A stretch of DNA of 64,000 bases from Rutpela maculata. Lineage: Eukaryota; Arthropoda; Insecta; Coleoptera; Cerambycidae. Position 1 is the stretch's first letter, and every line of letters starts with the position of its first letter. The DNA lies in the NCBI GenBank assembly GCA_936432065.2, contig OW386286.2, forward strand, positions 17,419,179 to 17,483,178, read 5' to 3'. Both the position numbers and the translations under genes were made by a program. A model generated the notes under the pieces. That model saw nothing but the letters and a program-made list of their open reading frames with translations, searched no databases and was not told the DNA's origin. This document shows positions 10,457 to 22,428 of this stretch, piece after piece.

Positions 10457-12812
10457 ATTAATATTTAAATGAATGCCGACGCACAGTAGCACGAATCGTG
10501 ATTTTTTCGTTTAAAATTATCTAGAGCACTTGTTTCGCAACCGATTGGGATATTTTTTTTTTTAAATACTCGTTATTTAATTTCCAAAAAACGTAAGAGA
10601 GCCGATTTCGGCATAAACTTACACAAAAATATTTCATTTTTCATCATTTTTTAGCATTTTTATAGCCGCCATTGATTCCGCCATCTTGGTCCGCCAGGTT
10701 GGTTTATGACAATTTGGATGTCAGATTCGTAATCAGCGACCTCAAGAACCCCCCTTTTTTCCCAAGTAACAAGACTTATGTAAATTGGATAAGGAAAAAA
10801 GTTTTTATTCGTAAGTAACATGATCACAGTGTAACATGGGCATTTTGGCTAATAGTCGAGGAAATATAACCCAAAAATAGTCAATTTTTTTTTGCGTTAA
10901 GTCGGATTGAGTTGGGGTGTTTTGCATTCGCTTCATTAACCCGTCTAGAAACTTTGTGCCATATTTTGGTCTTGTACTTTTTTAAAATTGCATTGCTGCA
11001 TCGAAAAGTGCATTCTTATAAGTGCATTTTTTCAAGTGATGAAGAAAAAATTCATATCTTCCAGAAAAAACTCCCGAATCATACAAATTTCAGTACCCGG
11101 GGGTGTTTTGAGTCCCTGGACCTGAATGTGATGTCCAAATGAGCCCCCTGCGCACCTGGAGGTCAGGACGGCACCAGGAACGTCATCACCTGGAGTTCCC
11201 TGTAAACTTATGGAAAATCGATCTAAACTCGTTACCCGGGGTTTTTTCGGGACGCTCGTCCCGAATCTGACATCGGCAACCTCCTCCGGAGGACCTGGTG
11301 CGCGCGACCTGGCTAATAACGTCATCTCCTGGAGTTTTACTGAAATTACTTATCAAATCGATCGAAACTCGTTACCCGGGGGTTTTTCGGGTCGCTCGTC
11401 CCGAATCTGACATTTATTTATACAAAATGGGCATGTCCTTTCTTTTTCAATGAACTTACTTTATCACCAGAGTTAGAATTCAATTGAAACTATTCGAGGA
11501 GTAAATGAAAGGTATGGGTACAAATATATGCAGGCACAATTTCAAAAATATCTGAACTTTATATTTCTTTTTACAAATACATTAAGTTATCAAAAAAACT
11601 TTTCTTAATTTTACAGTTTATTCTAAATATCGTCAAAAATAAAATTAATATTTTTAATAGATAAAATAAATATCTTTATAAAGTTTGTTGAATATTTAAT
11701 AAACACTATATGTAATTTATATACACGTGAACTGATAAATTATATATCGGTATACTTAACGAAAATATCTATAACGCAACAAAGTTAAACCAACGGAATT
11801 TTGGAATCTCGTATAAAGAAGGCGCCAATTTTTAATTCTATGAAATAATAAATTTTTGTAATAAAAATAATTATTTTTATTTTTAATTAATAATTATTTA
11901 TAATTTGTTGCGTCATAGATATTTACGTCGAAATGATGAAGAAGGTTGCAGTGGAAAACTTGTTCTACTATAATAATGTATTAACCAGCATTCATTAAAG
12001 CAATGTTAGAAAGTTTGACGACAAAATTTCAGTAGAACTCCAGGAGATGACGTTATTAGCCAGGTCGCGCGCACCAGGCCCTCTGGAGTAGGTTGCCGAT
12101 GTCAGATTCGGAACGAGCGACCCGAAAAACCCCCGGGTAACGAGTTTCGATCAATTTGATAAGTAATTCTAGTAAAACTCCAGGAGATGACGTTATTAAC
12201 CAGGTCGCGCGCACCAGGTCCTCCAGAGGAGGTTGTCGATGTCAGATTCGGGACGAGCGACACGAAAAACCCCCGGGTAACGAGTTTCGATCGATTTTCC
12301 ATAAGTTTACAGGGTGCCGTCCTGACCTCCAGGTGCACATGGGGCTCATTTGGACATCACATTCGGGTTCAGCCAATCAAAAAACTCCCGGGTACTGAAA
12401 TTCGTATGATTCGGGAGTTTTTTCTGGAAGATATGAATTTTTTCTTCATCACTTGAAAAGATGCACTTATAAGAATGCACTTTTCGATGCAGCAATGCAA
12501 TTTCAAAAAAGTACAAGACCAAAATATGGCACAAAGTTTCTAGACGAGTTAACGAAGCGAATGCAAAAAACCCCATCTCAATCCGACTTACTGCAAAAAA
12601 AATTGAAGGTTGACTGCTATATTTCCTCGCCTATAAGCTCAATAATTTTGGTTAGCATAATTCAAAAATCGGCTCTCTTACGTTTTTTGAATTTACGAGT
12701 CTTTTAAAAAAAAATTATCCCAATCGGTTGCGAAACAAGTGCTCTAGATTATTTTAAACGAAAAAATCACGATTCGTGCCACTGTGCGACGCCAAAATAT
12801 TAACTTCCGTTT
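10457..12812. mobile_element. Foldback element with ~0.8-0.95 kb arms
   Basis: The left arm (about 10457-11410) and right arm (about 12030-12812) are inverted copies, alignable from GCACAGTAGCACGAATCGTG / CACGATTCGTGCCACTGTGC inward through CGATTGGGATA, ACGTAAGAGAGCCGATTT, GTCTAGAAACTTTGTGCCAT and CTTATAAGTGCATTTTTTCA. The inner part of each arm is a GC-rich repeat of about 135 bp (CGCGCGACCTGG, CTCCTGGAGTTTTACT, CCCGGGGGTTTTTCGGG) present about twice per arm. The central 620 bp are AT-rich with no ORF. Open frames of 60-97 codons in the arms exist in mirrored pairs because the arms are mirrored. No transposase: a foldback, non-autonomous element. Confidence 0.75.
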
Positions 12813-13865
12813 CTTCCCCAATAATAAAAGATTCTTCGGGATCATTATTAGGCTCTCTTCGAAACTTGCATTTTCAACACGATGAAAATACTTTGTAGCA
12901 GGGCACTGTCGATCAGGATATCGTTTTACGTATAACTCGGTAGAAGCAACTGCATTTTTTTACATTTTCCGTAAATAATTGTTAATGTCAACGTTCACTT
13001 TATTATCTCTTGTATTTTGCGGTATTTTAAATCAAATTAACAATAATTATAAGAGATTTTATAGTTATTTATGTACCAAGGGTCGTAAGTGCACTTTTTT
13101 TGGTCGACAATACAGTTTGCAATCCGAGCCCCGTAGGGCCGAGGTTTGCAAGTATTCGAGACCAAAAAATCGCACTGTACGACACGCGGTGCATATTATA
13201 TTTTTCGTCATACCCATGAATCATTATATCAGAAAAAACTTGCGAAAAACTAATGGAAAGCTATAATTATTTCAGGAAGATTTCATATTTGCTAAGCAAA
13301 TAGTAAAGGTAGCGATGCTTGGAATATCCATGGCAACTGCCAATAAAATAAATTTAGGAGGCAGCTTCTATTATAAGTTAAATTAAATCATATTAGGCAT
13401 AATAGCTCTGAACATTTTTGAAAATAATGTCGCATATAGGAGATAGTGCAAATAAGGCTTGTCTGGATTTACTTCCAAAAAAGTGAAAACATTAAATTTT
13501 ATACTTGTATAAAAGAGTAAATTTTCCCAAATTTACTTTATTTCCCGGACGTTATGAAAAATAATGTCAACAAGTATTTGGTATATAAAGCGTTACTTAC
13601 GATCGCCAAAACAATGGAATTAGATTACACGAGGGAGGTATGACGAAAAAATTATAATGAAAACTGTGCCAATATAAAAGTTTGACAAGCTAAATATTTC
13701 ATTGTTTTCAAAGACACTCTTGTTACTTTTTGCCAGTTAATTAGAAGAAAATTAAATATTTAATTTTTTATGGTCTGTAATTTCCGTTGTATTTGGTCCA
13801 GACGCAAAAAGGTACCTATGTTAGAAAATTCCTTTTTATTTGTAGTACTTCCTTAGTACTAATAT
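12813..13865. other. Intergenic with one strong hairpin
   Basis: No gene. Contains the hairpin at 13089-13175 described separately; the remainder is AT-rich without recognised repeats. Confidence 0.4.
13089..13175. repeat. ~39 bp-stem imperfect hairpin
   Basis: GTGCACTTTTTTTGGTC ... CCGAGCCC, loop CGTA, then GGGCCGAGG ... GACCAAAAAATCGCAC. Arms pair with a handful of mismatches. It resembles dispersed hairpin repeats seen in several insect genomes (recollection, not checked). Confidence 0.6.
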
Positions 13866-14127
13866 TAGTCAGTTTTCAATTTGTCGAAAATTGCAGTCCG
13901 TGTGCAACTAGGTGAAGCAATATTGTGCCATACGTCAAAAGTTTCAGAACAGGGTGTAGATTACGAAATTGTTTGGGCCGTTCCTTACAAATGCGTCGGG
14001 CGGGAGAAAACCACCCCCACTCACCCCCATTGCAAATAAATCCAGTTTAATTCATTAAAATACCAGAATTATGTCTAAAATATTGAAAACATTTCAAGAT
14101 AAGTTTCTTTTAGTTTTTGAAGCTTAT

Positions 14128-15401
14128 GTAGTGTTGCTGTTATTGATGGCATGGCAGTACAAACGCTGTCATTTAAAAATGCTGTTTTTGTCTTAGATCT
14201 AGCAGAGCAATTTTCAAGGAAAATGTTGACAAAATATGCGGAGTACTCGGAAATACATGTAGTTTTTGATACATATTTGAAAGGATCTCTTAAGTCACTA
14301 GAAAGAAGTACCTGTACAATATCACATTGATGATACAACGCAACTGAAAAGTACAAATATTAGAAAACTGCTGTCTCATACGTCAACTAAGGAGGTTATT
14401 ACGGAATATTTTTCCAACAAACTGATAGTTTCTGGAAACAAATGCAATAAAAAGGTTGTTTGTGCTTTCAAAGACTCAATAAAGATTACAGCTGCATTCG
14501 GTGATGTTACACATCTAAAAAGCTCCCACGAAGAAGCTGACACCAAATTGATTTTCCATTCTGTGGATGCGTCAAAAAGAGGTTCAAATTTAATAAGAAT
14601 TTACTCGCCCGTTACTGATGTTTTTATATTAGTATTGAGAAGGTTTCCGCTATTACCATTAGATACCGAGTTCATAAGCATTGGCTCAAGCAATCGTAAG
14701 ATCCCTTTGCAAACGATTTATTGTAGTCTTGGTACATTGAAGATTAATGCACTTCCAGGACTTCATGCACTGTCAGAGGTAGATGTTACAGAAGCTTTCA
14801 AGGGGAAATCTAAAGTCAGCTTTTGGAAGAAATTCTTGGAATCACCTACATCAACTTTGGAGGCTTTAGCTTTGTTGGGAAAAGACGAAGATTTGAATGT
14901 TTCCGTTTTTGAGGAGATTGAATCTTTTATTTGTGCAATATACTCTACAAGTAACAAAAGCTTCAAAAACTAGCAGAATTGAGATGGTGGCAGTTCACAC
15001 AAAAGGAAAACTCCTGTGAAAATCTGCCTCCGACACTGGGAGCTCTAAGGCCGGCAATTCAAAGGTGCCATTATCAGTGCATGGAATGGTATCGAGACAC
15101 CATTGCACACCTCAATTTACCATCAGCCACCAACTACGGGTGGAAACTAATTAGTGATGAGTACAGAGCTGTTCCTTGTGACCTTCCTTGTGCACCAGAT
15201 CAGGTAGTTAACCTCGTGAAGTGCTCATGTAAGAAAAATAATTGTACTGTACGGTGCAAGTGCTCATCGCAAAATATATTTTGGACGGAGATGTGTGAAT
15301 GTGAAGGCCGTCCAGAGATTTGCACCAATAGTAAAAGGGATGAAGAACAAGTTTGTGATGATTCTGATGATTCTCTGGATGATGTGTCCGACACTGAGTA
15401 G
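14128..15401 (+). pseudogene. XPG-like nuclease/CXC protein, nearly full length, broken
   Basis: The most complete member here. It opens with AVIDGMAVQTLSF (14131-14170), then EIHVVFDTYLKGSLKS (14247-14295), the first nuclease block with two acidic residues. A stop (14328) and shift follow. Resuming near 14448, HEEADTKLIFHS and IYSPVTDVFILVL (the family HEEADT and SPDTD acidic blocks) appear, then LPGLHALSEVDVTEAFKGKSK at 14750-14815 (position of the GCDTTS motif, here diverged) and ENLPPTLGALRPAIQR (15018-15066). The C terminus has the CXC cluster (CSCKKNNCTVRCKCSS near 15225-15270) and an acidic end. At least two frame breaks (14330-14440 and 14970-14979). Domain order fits a metal-dependent XPG/FEN-like nuclease with a zinc-binding DNA-targeting tail; the role is inferred. 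Confidence 0.7.
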
Positions 15402-15714
15402 CACCAGAAAATATTATGAACCTACCAGCAAAATATCTTTGACCTTCTCTTTACTTTATCAAAATAGTATTTAAAACAGAAACAAAATAAGACTCTTTAT
15501 TTTACTTATAAATGTCCTTATTATATTTATCAGAATGATAAATATAAATAAACATTAATTTTTAGCAATATTTAATTTCTTGATCCCAAAAACCTCGAAA
15601 ATGAAATACGACTCAAATATTTTAATCACCGTTACCTTTATAGTATTTTCACACCGCCACCCCTGTCGGCCAAGGGATGATTGTTACATATATCAATTCC
15701 CAGCGTCAAAAACT

Positions 15715-16270
15715 AAAAAGAAACTTATTTAGAATTGTTTTCAGTAAGTTATACACAGTCAATGCATTCTATTGGATTAAATCGAGTTTATTTCCAATGG
15801 GAGTGAAAAGGGGTGTTTTCCTCCACGCACCTGCAAGGAACGTCTGAAACAACTTATTTTGAATTATTCTCAGTACCTTATACCAATCAATACATTCTAT
15901 TAAATTAAATCGAATTTATTTCCAATGGGAGTGAATTGGGGTGGTCCCCCCCCACCCGACGCACCTGCAAGGAACGGCCCAAAGGACTTATTTTGAATTA
16001 TTTTCAATAATGTATACACAATCAACACATTCTATTAAATTAAATCGAATTTATTTCCAATGGGAGTGAATTGGGTTGGTTTTCTCCCCCAGCCCTCACC
16101 TCCCGACGCACCTGCAAGGAACGGCCCAAAGGACTTATTTTGAATTATTTTCGATAATTTATACACAATTATTGCATTCTATTGAATTGAATTGAATTTA
16201 TTTCCAATGGGAGTGAATTGGGGTGGTTTTCTCGCCCCCGACGCACCTGCAAGGAACGGCCCAAAGAATT
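15715..16270 (+). repeat. ~115 bp subterminal tandem repeat, about 5 units
   Basis: Each unit contains TTTATTTCCAATGGGAGTGA, a C-rich stretch, GACGCACCTGCAAGGAACGG and a GAATTATTTTC-TATACACAAT spacer. One inverted copy lies in the left end of the element (13976-14050), so the array arose by amplification of the right TIR. The variation in C-run length suggests replication slippage. Confidence 0.8.
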
Positions 16271-16365
16271 TCGTAATTTACATATTTTTCCAAAAATTTT
16301 GACGTATAACACAATATTGTTTCACGAAGTTGCACACGAATTACAAATTGAAAACTGACTATATG

Positions 16366-16840
16366 TGGGCCTATTTGAGTTTCATCCAAAGAATCATTTT
16401 AAATATTTTTCATAAATCACATAATTTAATACTTTCGACGTTATTTAGATTTTCCTAGCATTATATGGGTAGATTGGAATAAATCGGAACAGTCGTGGCA
16501 CACAATCGTAAAAATAAAAATGTAACATGCAACCAAACGTATTTTTAACAGAGTTCAATATCCAATATTAGGTAGGAATAAGGTTCAATTAAATAGGTCA
16601 ATATGGATGAAGATTTATTTTTAGCGACCTTTGACGGTTCATTTTTTTTATTTTATACTAAAATATTTTTGTTTTGTTAATTCTATAATTATATTTCTGG
16701 CAACTTTTGCACTAATTAATGATACAAATTACATACGCGAAGTTAATAAAAAACACCATCGAGCGAGTTGAATGCTGTAGTCACTTATGGTAATAAACCA
16801 TAATAATAAATAAATTATTCAATTTCAAAAGATCTATATT
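16366..16840. other. Intergenic, no feature recognised
   Basis: AT-rich; no frame or repeat recognised between element C and the Gypsy relic. Confidence 0.4.
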
Positions 16841-16956
16841 CAGAATTAAATATTTAACATAAACATTTTAATTAATTATTTATTAATTAATTTTTTTGTT
16901 ATTATTTCATATCTCTATAGTAACAGAATCTTAAATATGTAGGCGAATACGCTACG
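16841..16956 (-). repeat. 3-prime LTR of the Gypsy relic
   Basis: Homologous to 20407-20503: shared blocks GTAGCGTATTCGC, TAAGAT, TATGAAATAATAAC and ATGTTAAATATTTAATT. It carries small insertions relative to the other LTR, so the copy is old. Confidence 0.65.
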
Positions 16957-16960
16957 TATA

Positions 16961-16976
16961 CCCCCCCCCCCCCCCC
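16961..16976 (-). promoter_or_regulatory. Polypurine tract (16 G on the minus strand)
   Basis: An uninterrupted C16 on the plus strand lies between the integrase stop codon and the 3-prime LTR, exactly where the plus-strand primer of an LTR retrotransposon is expected. Length likely expanded by slippage. Confidence 0.55.
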
Positions 16977-16989
16977 GCAAAATAACAAA

Positions 16990-19900
16990 TCAACCTACCA
17001 AAGTTTCAATATTAAAGTGGACTTTTTTACAGTCACAATTGACGGGTAGATCGACAATATCATTCAATAAGAATGCAGGCTTAACTTTGTTCAAAGCTAA
17101 AGTAAAATCCTTTCCACATTTAAAAACTGTTATAATAAATAAAAAGTGTGTAAGTTGTGATTTGCATAATACCTAAATAATATTCTCTAATCATGATAAA
17201 AGCAAATAAATAAAAAATAATTAATTGTAAAAATAAATCAAGAATAGGCTTGTAAATAATGAATGAATGTTTCTATACTCTACTGATGAGAACTAACGAG
17301 TTCGAAAAAACTTGTACAACTTTTCTAGAGTTGCAATGAATGTATGGTTCAATAATTGTTGTGAATGACTGAATTTCAATAAATAATTTAACTATTTTCA
17401 ATATATTTTTTTTCCCTTAAAATGCCAGGAATCCTATCATGTAATTCAATACTTCGTCAGTATTAGCTAGAAGAGTAGTTGTTTTGATTGGTTTTCCAAT
17501 AATGAGTGTTTTAAAGTGTTTTCCTAAGTAGTATATTAGCGTGACCTGATTAAGGCACCAATATACAGAAAGTAGATAATTTCATATTAAATAAAAAAAT
17601 GTGAATGATTAAATTTGAATAAACGATTTAAGTATTTTCAATATATTTTTTTTCTTTAAAATGCTAAGAATCCTATCATGTAATTCAATACTTCTTCAGT
17701 ATTAGCTAGAAGAGTAGTTGTTTTGATTGATTCTCCAATAATGAGTGTTTTAAAGTATTTACCTGACTAGTATATTAGCGTGCCCAGATTAGGGCAACAA
17801 TATACAGAAAGTAGGTATTTTCATAATAAATAAAAAGTGTGTAAGTTGTGATTTGCATAATACCTAAATAATATTCTCTAATCATGATAAAAGCAAATAA
17901 ATAAAAAATAATTAATTGTAAAAATAAATCAAGAATAGGCTTGTAAATAATGAATGAATGTTTCTATACTCTACTGATGTGAACTAACGAGTTCGAAAAA
18001 ACTTGTACAACTTTTCTAGAGTTGCAATGAATGTATGGTTCAATAATTGTTGTGAATGACTGAATTTCAATAAATAATTTAACTATTTTCAATATATTTT
18101 TTTTCCCTTAAAATGACAGGAATCCTATCATGTAATTCAATACTTCGTCAGTATTAGCTAGAAGAGTAGTTGTTTTGATTGGTTTTCCAATAATGAGTGT
18201 TTTAAAATGTTTTCTTAAGTAGTATATTAGCGTGACCCGATTAAGGCACCGATATACAGAAAGTAGATAATTTCATATTAAATAAAAAAGTGTGAATGAT
18301 TAAATTTGAATAAATGATTTAAGTATTTTCAATATATTTTTTTTTCTTTAAAATGCTAAGAATCCTATCATGTAATTCAATACTTCGTCAGTATTAGCTA
18401 GAAGAGTAGTTGTTTTGATTGATTCTCCAATAATGAGTGTTTTAAAGTATTTACCTGACTAGTATATTAGCGTGCCCAGATTAGGGCAACAATATACAGA
18501 AAGTAGGTATTTTCATAATAAATAAAAAGTGTGTAAGTTGTGATTTGCATAATACCTAAATAATATTCTCTAACTGTTATAATTTTGTTAATTCGAGAAA
18601 TTACTCGAAAAGGTCCTTCGTACCAAGGGGATAAAGTTGGTTTAAGTCTATATTTTCGAATGAAAACAAATTCACAAGATTTAATGTCAGGATTGACAAA
18701 AGTATTTTGAAAATGGTTTCGTTTAGGATTTGTGAATTGTAAGTTATTGAAATAGTTTTGTAATTTGTTAATAAATAAAGGTACTTTAGTATCGAAATGT
18801 GATTTAATAAAATATTCACCAGGAAGACGTAAAGTTTGGCTATAAACAAGTTCTGCATATCTTTGGGCATTGCTCGTAAACCTACTAAAATAATTGGTAG
18901 TTCATCAAACCAATGAACGGAGTTAGTTCTGATAATTAAAGCAGTTTTAAAGGTTCTATGAAATCTTTCAACATACCATTACTTTGCGGATGATATGAAG
19001 TTGTGTGCATTCGATGGAAACCTAAAAATTTTGAAAATTCACGAAAAAGATTTGATTGGAACTGAATTCCTTGATCAGTAGTGACAGTAGAATGCCAAAA
19101 CAACAGATATAATTTTGAAATAAGGTTTTAGCAACGGTTTCGGCAGTAATGTCTGATAAAGGATAAGCTTCTGACCAACGAGTGAAACGTTCAATAACTG
19201 TTAGTATGTAAGAAAAACCATGTAAAGGCAATGGCCCAACGAGATCTATATGGATATGCTCAAAACGACCTCTGGGGACTTCAAAATGACCAGTATGAGT
19301 TTTCGTATGTTGTTTATTTTAGAAGCTTGACAACTCAAACAAGTCTTGGTCCACAAAGTGCAATCAGTATTCGTTTTGGGCCAGAAATAGTTAGAATTGA
19401 TAAGTCTTTAGGTAGAACGGATACCAGCAGGTGTTAAGTTATGAAGAATTTCAAAAATTGTGCGTCGTAAAGATTTTGGTACGAATTGTCGACATTTAGA
19501 AGAAGAAACATCGCACCAAATTTCATGATTTGAATTAGTAATATTAATTTTTTGTAAAGGGTATTTGACTTTAGAATTGGTATTTGATTGATTTGTTAAT
19601 GAGGAGGAAAGTTCACAATCGGTAGATTGAGCATCTTTCAGTAATTGTAAATTGAAATTAATTGAGTTTATATGAGAAATTGAGTTAGGTGACAAAAGAT
19701 CGTGCTGTTCGAGTAAGAAAAGATCATTTATGCGTAATAAGGTATCTGCCATGATGTTTTCTTTACCGTGAACATGACGTATGTCATTTGTGAACTGTGC
19801 AATATATTCCAAGTGTCGTATTTGACGAGGAGTCTTTTCTGCACTAGTAAAAAGAGCTTTTGTTAATGGTTTATGGTCAGTGAAACAAAAAAACGTACAA

Positions 19901-20239
19901 TCTTCTAAAATATATTTAAAATGTTTAATTGATAAATATAATGACAGTAATTCCTTGTCAAAAATAAAATACTTTTTCTGTGAATCATTTAATTTAATAA
20001 TTTGCGAGAGAAAAATGCTAAAGGACTGGACAAGTGGACAAGCCACCAATTTTTTGTTCTAAAACTGCACCCATGGATATACTTGAGCAATCCATAGATA
20101 ATGTAAGCGTTACATCTTTGTTGTAGAAGGGGATAAGATTGTTGCATTTACTAAACTTTACTAAGTTACTTATCGAATACGAATATTTGTTTGAAGTTGA
20201 AGTTCTGACCAAAATGATGAAGTTGTACGATTTCGGCAT
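16990..20239 (-). pseudogene. Gypsy pol relic: RT end, RNase H, integrase
   Basis: Minus strand: 20239-20018 ends the reverse transcriptase (LSMDCSSISMGAVLEQ block). Then comes RNase H with FTDHKPLTKALF and the HVHGKENIMADTL motif (19980-19730), and an integrase zinc-binding region (CRQFVPKSLRRTIFEIL near 19480). The integrase core has YILTVIERFTRWSEAYPLS (19213-19157) and a degraded TDQG..QF region (19080-19030). The integrase C terminus is split: one part at 18870-18574 and the last 45 codons at 17126-16990, ending FLLNDIV...ETLVG and a stop. Multiple shifts and stops. Closest in style to Mag/CsRn1-type Ty3 elements, by general resemblance only. Confidence 0.75.
17127..18581. mobile_element. 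1.44 kb directly repeated insertion with 8 bp duplication
   Basis: CTGTTATA occurs at 17127-17134 and 18574-18581. Removing 17135-18573 plus one copy joins the Gypsy integrase in frame (NKIITVFK), so this is a genuine insertion. The insert is two ~691 bp direct repeats (starting near 17141 and 17832) plus a 56 bp third start that ends exactly at the duplication: the first and last 56 bp are direct repeats. Each 691 bp unit holds two ~240 bp related subunits sharing CCTATCATGTAATTCAATAC and CCAATAATGAGTGTTTTAAA. No TIRs, no LTR-type TG..CA ends, no ORF. Confidence 0.8.
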
Positions 20240-20406
20240 ATGATAAATTTTTAAAAAATTTCTGATACTTCGATCCTTGGATATTAGGGTTTCTTTTAAT
20301 TATTTATCATATTGATAATTTGTTGTGCTGCTTTTTTGAATGCAATAGTTGACTTTTTTGTATTATTCGTTTTTGTTGCGTTCTGGAAATCGGGGTCACC
20401 AATTTA

Positions 20407-20503
20407 TGGCAAAATTAAATATTTAACATTCAAAATAAACATTTTGATTAATTAATTTTCTGTTATTATTTCATATCTTAAATATATATGCGAATACGCT
20501 ACA
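20407..20503 (-). repeat. 5-prime LTR of the Gypsy relic
   Basis: TGTAGCG to TTGCCA, 97 bp, followed by TAAAT and the primer binding site TGGTGACCCCGA. Unusually short for an LTR; compare 16841-16956. Confidence 0.6.
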
Positions 20504-20508
20504 TCAGA

Positions 20509-21160
20509 CCTCTGCTTCCAGTTGATTTGATCCTCTCTGTATTTATTTGAATAGTAAACAATTCTGTCGTATTACTTAACTAGATACGTAATAAACGTCC
20601 GAACCAAAATTTTATTTTAAAACCGAGGTGCCTACTAATTTAAAAATAATTTCAATGAGATGTCGGTTTCGCTTGCCTTCCCGAAAATAATGCGATTCAA
20701 ACATTATTTTCATGCCACATTTAAGGTCTTTCATCGTTTATTAGCTCTCAAACGAAACCAAAGCGGTTATTTTTAAGCGAGTTAAAAAGACATAAAAGTT
20801 CTGTTTGTTATGGAACATCGAACTCACTCGTCCACAGACCAATCCAAGGTTTTCTTTTGTCCTTTCTCATTAAGTTTTGTTTTCATGCACTTCCTTCATA
20901 TGAAATCTAATATCTTCGCTCGGTGTCGGTTTATCTGTTATCGGTTTACATATTTACCGGAATTATTCGTCATCTGTTACCTACGTAAATGACTTATTGA
21001 CAGGTAATCGATAGATGGAACAGTGCAGTACTTGGTACTTGTTAGACCATGCATTTCCTCATGTAGATAAATATAATCGGTTCTGTTGGAACAAAAGAAA
21101 GGAATACATGCTGATCAATTAATATAGTGAACAGAAAACGTTATGCATGTATGTATATAT
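20509..21160. other. Intergenic, no feature recognised
   Basis: No coding frame or repeat that I can support. Confidence 0.4.
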
Positions 21161-21648
21161 AGTCCATTCTCATATAGCCAAAAATCCCGTGTCGCTTGGA
21201 TGCTCTGCCAATTTTAAAAAACCTCCAGAACACGAAAGTACTACTCTGATATAACAAATTTTTTGAGGTTGGCATTCTGGAAAATTGTTTTAAAAAAAAA
21301 TATGGCCGATCAAAGATGGCGGCGCACGACTTTTTTAAACAAATTCTATCTCCGTTATTTCTTAACGGATTTTAAATAACAAAAAAAGCAAGTACTCATT
21401 TTAAGTACACCTTTTATAAAAAAAAATAGTACTGTCATATAAAGTCGTGATATTTTGTAAATTTTTTATATAAATGAAAATATCAGAATTAATTTATTAA
21501 CGCTTTTAGCGGAAAATCAATTGTAGTACATGAAAAACTTTTCAAATATAAATTGTAAAGAATTTAATGCTGATTTTAAATATGTCTTCACTTTTGCGTT
21601 GACTTTAAATAATAATTATTTTAAACGTCAAAAACCTTGCGCATGTCG
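21161..21648 (+). repeat. Left TIR of element D
   Basis: Complement of about 29785-30271. Differences are a few single bases and 1-4 base indels. Confidence 0.8.
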
Positions 21649-22428
21649 TTTTCCAAAACGAAATCTGACGGTGTAGTAGCGGTTATGGATATATTTAATA
21701 GCAACAGTTCTAAACTTTTCAAAACAAATTACTTCTAACAGATGGATTATTATATTATAGTCGTTATGCATAATGTAGATAATCAACTATATATTTAAAC
21801 AAAAACATAAATAATAATTGTTTTTACAATGTTTTAACTTGTGTGTGTGTTATGTTAAATGGCACTGGTCATAAACCAAATAGCCAGACATTTGTTGTCT
21901 ATTCAACGGATTGTTAAAAATAATCAAGAGAGAGTGGAATAAAAATTACACCTATTAAAATATGTAATAAATAAAATTAATATACATTTTCATTTAAAAA
22001 TTCCAATCAAATAATAATTATCAAGTATAAACTGAATTGTTTTCAAACATTTGTTACAGAATATTTGTTCAGATACATACATATATATACACAAATCTAC
22101 ATACATATACACATATAAATATTTTTTTGTTTAAACTTTTTTTTTTTTTTTAATATTTTTATTTCTTTATTTTTTTAATTACCCTTCATGGCCACAGTTA
22201 TTACCTATTAGTATATTCCCTTTTTTTGTTTTTTTTTTGTTTTTTTTTTGTGCCTTCCTTATACTTCTATTATGCTAATATTTCCCTTTTTTTTATTTTA
22301 TTTTATTTTTTTTTTCAAAACTCCTACGACAATTACTATCCTAAAATATAATATATACACTATATACATACATACGTATATATTCACATATATACACATA
22401 CTTACTTATATACTTTTACCTAACTGGT

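Larger units (their letters stand above)
13866..16361 (+). mobile_element. TIR element C, nuclease/CXC family
   Basis: Ends are TAGTCAGTTTTCAATTTGT at the left and its complement at the right. The inverted match runs through GTGTGCAACT, CAATATTGTG and CATACGTCAAAA to the block GGGCCGTTCCTT. That block with the following 90 bp is single-copy on the left (13976-14050) but repeated about five times on the right (15715-16270). Between the arms lies a nuclease/CXC pseudogene with most of its domains. No certain target duplication. Confidence 0.75.
16841..20503 (-). mobile_element. Internally deleted Ty3/Gypsy element with ~97 bp LTRs
   Basis: Minus-strand order: 5-prime LTR (20503-20407, TGTAGCG...TTGCCA), a tRNA-type primer site TGGTGACCCCGA (about 20402-20391), a short leader, a pol relic, a stop, a run of 16 G (polypurine tract) and the 3-prime LTR (about 16956-16841). 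The pentamer TCAGA lies outside both ends (16840-16844, 20504-20508) and may be the target duplication, although it overlaps the poorly preserved end of the 3-prime LTR. Gag, protease and most of reverse transcriptase are missing. The element is further interrupted by the insertion at 17135-18573. Confidence 0.7.

Noticed and set aside
11032..12576. Open frames of 66-97 codons in the foldback element
   Set aside because: They occur as mirrored pairs because the arms are mirrored, have low-complexity GC-rich composition and no known motif.
17135..18573. Simple centromeric satellite array
   Set aside because: It is a bounded insertion with an 8 bp duplication that interrupts a retroelement frame; only two full units are present.
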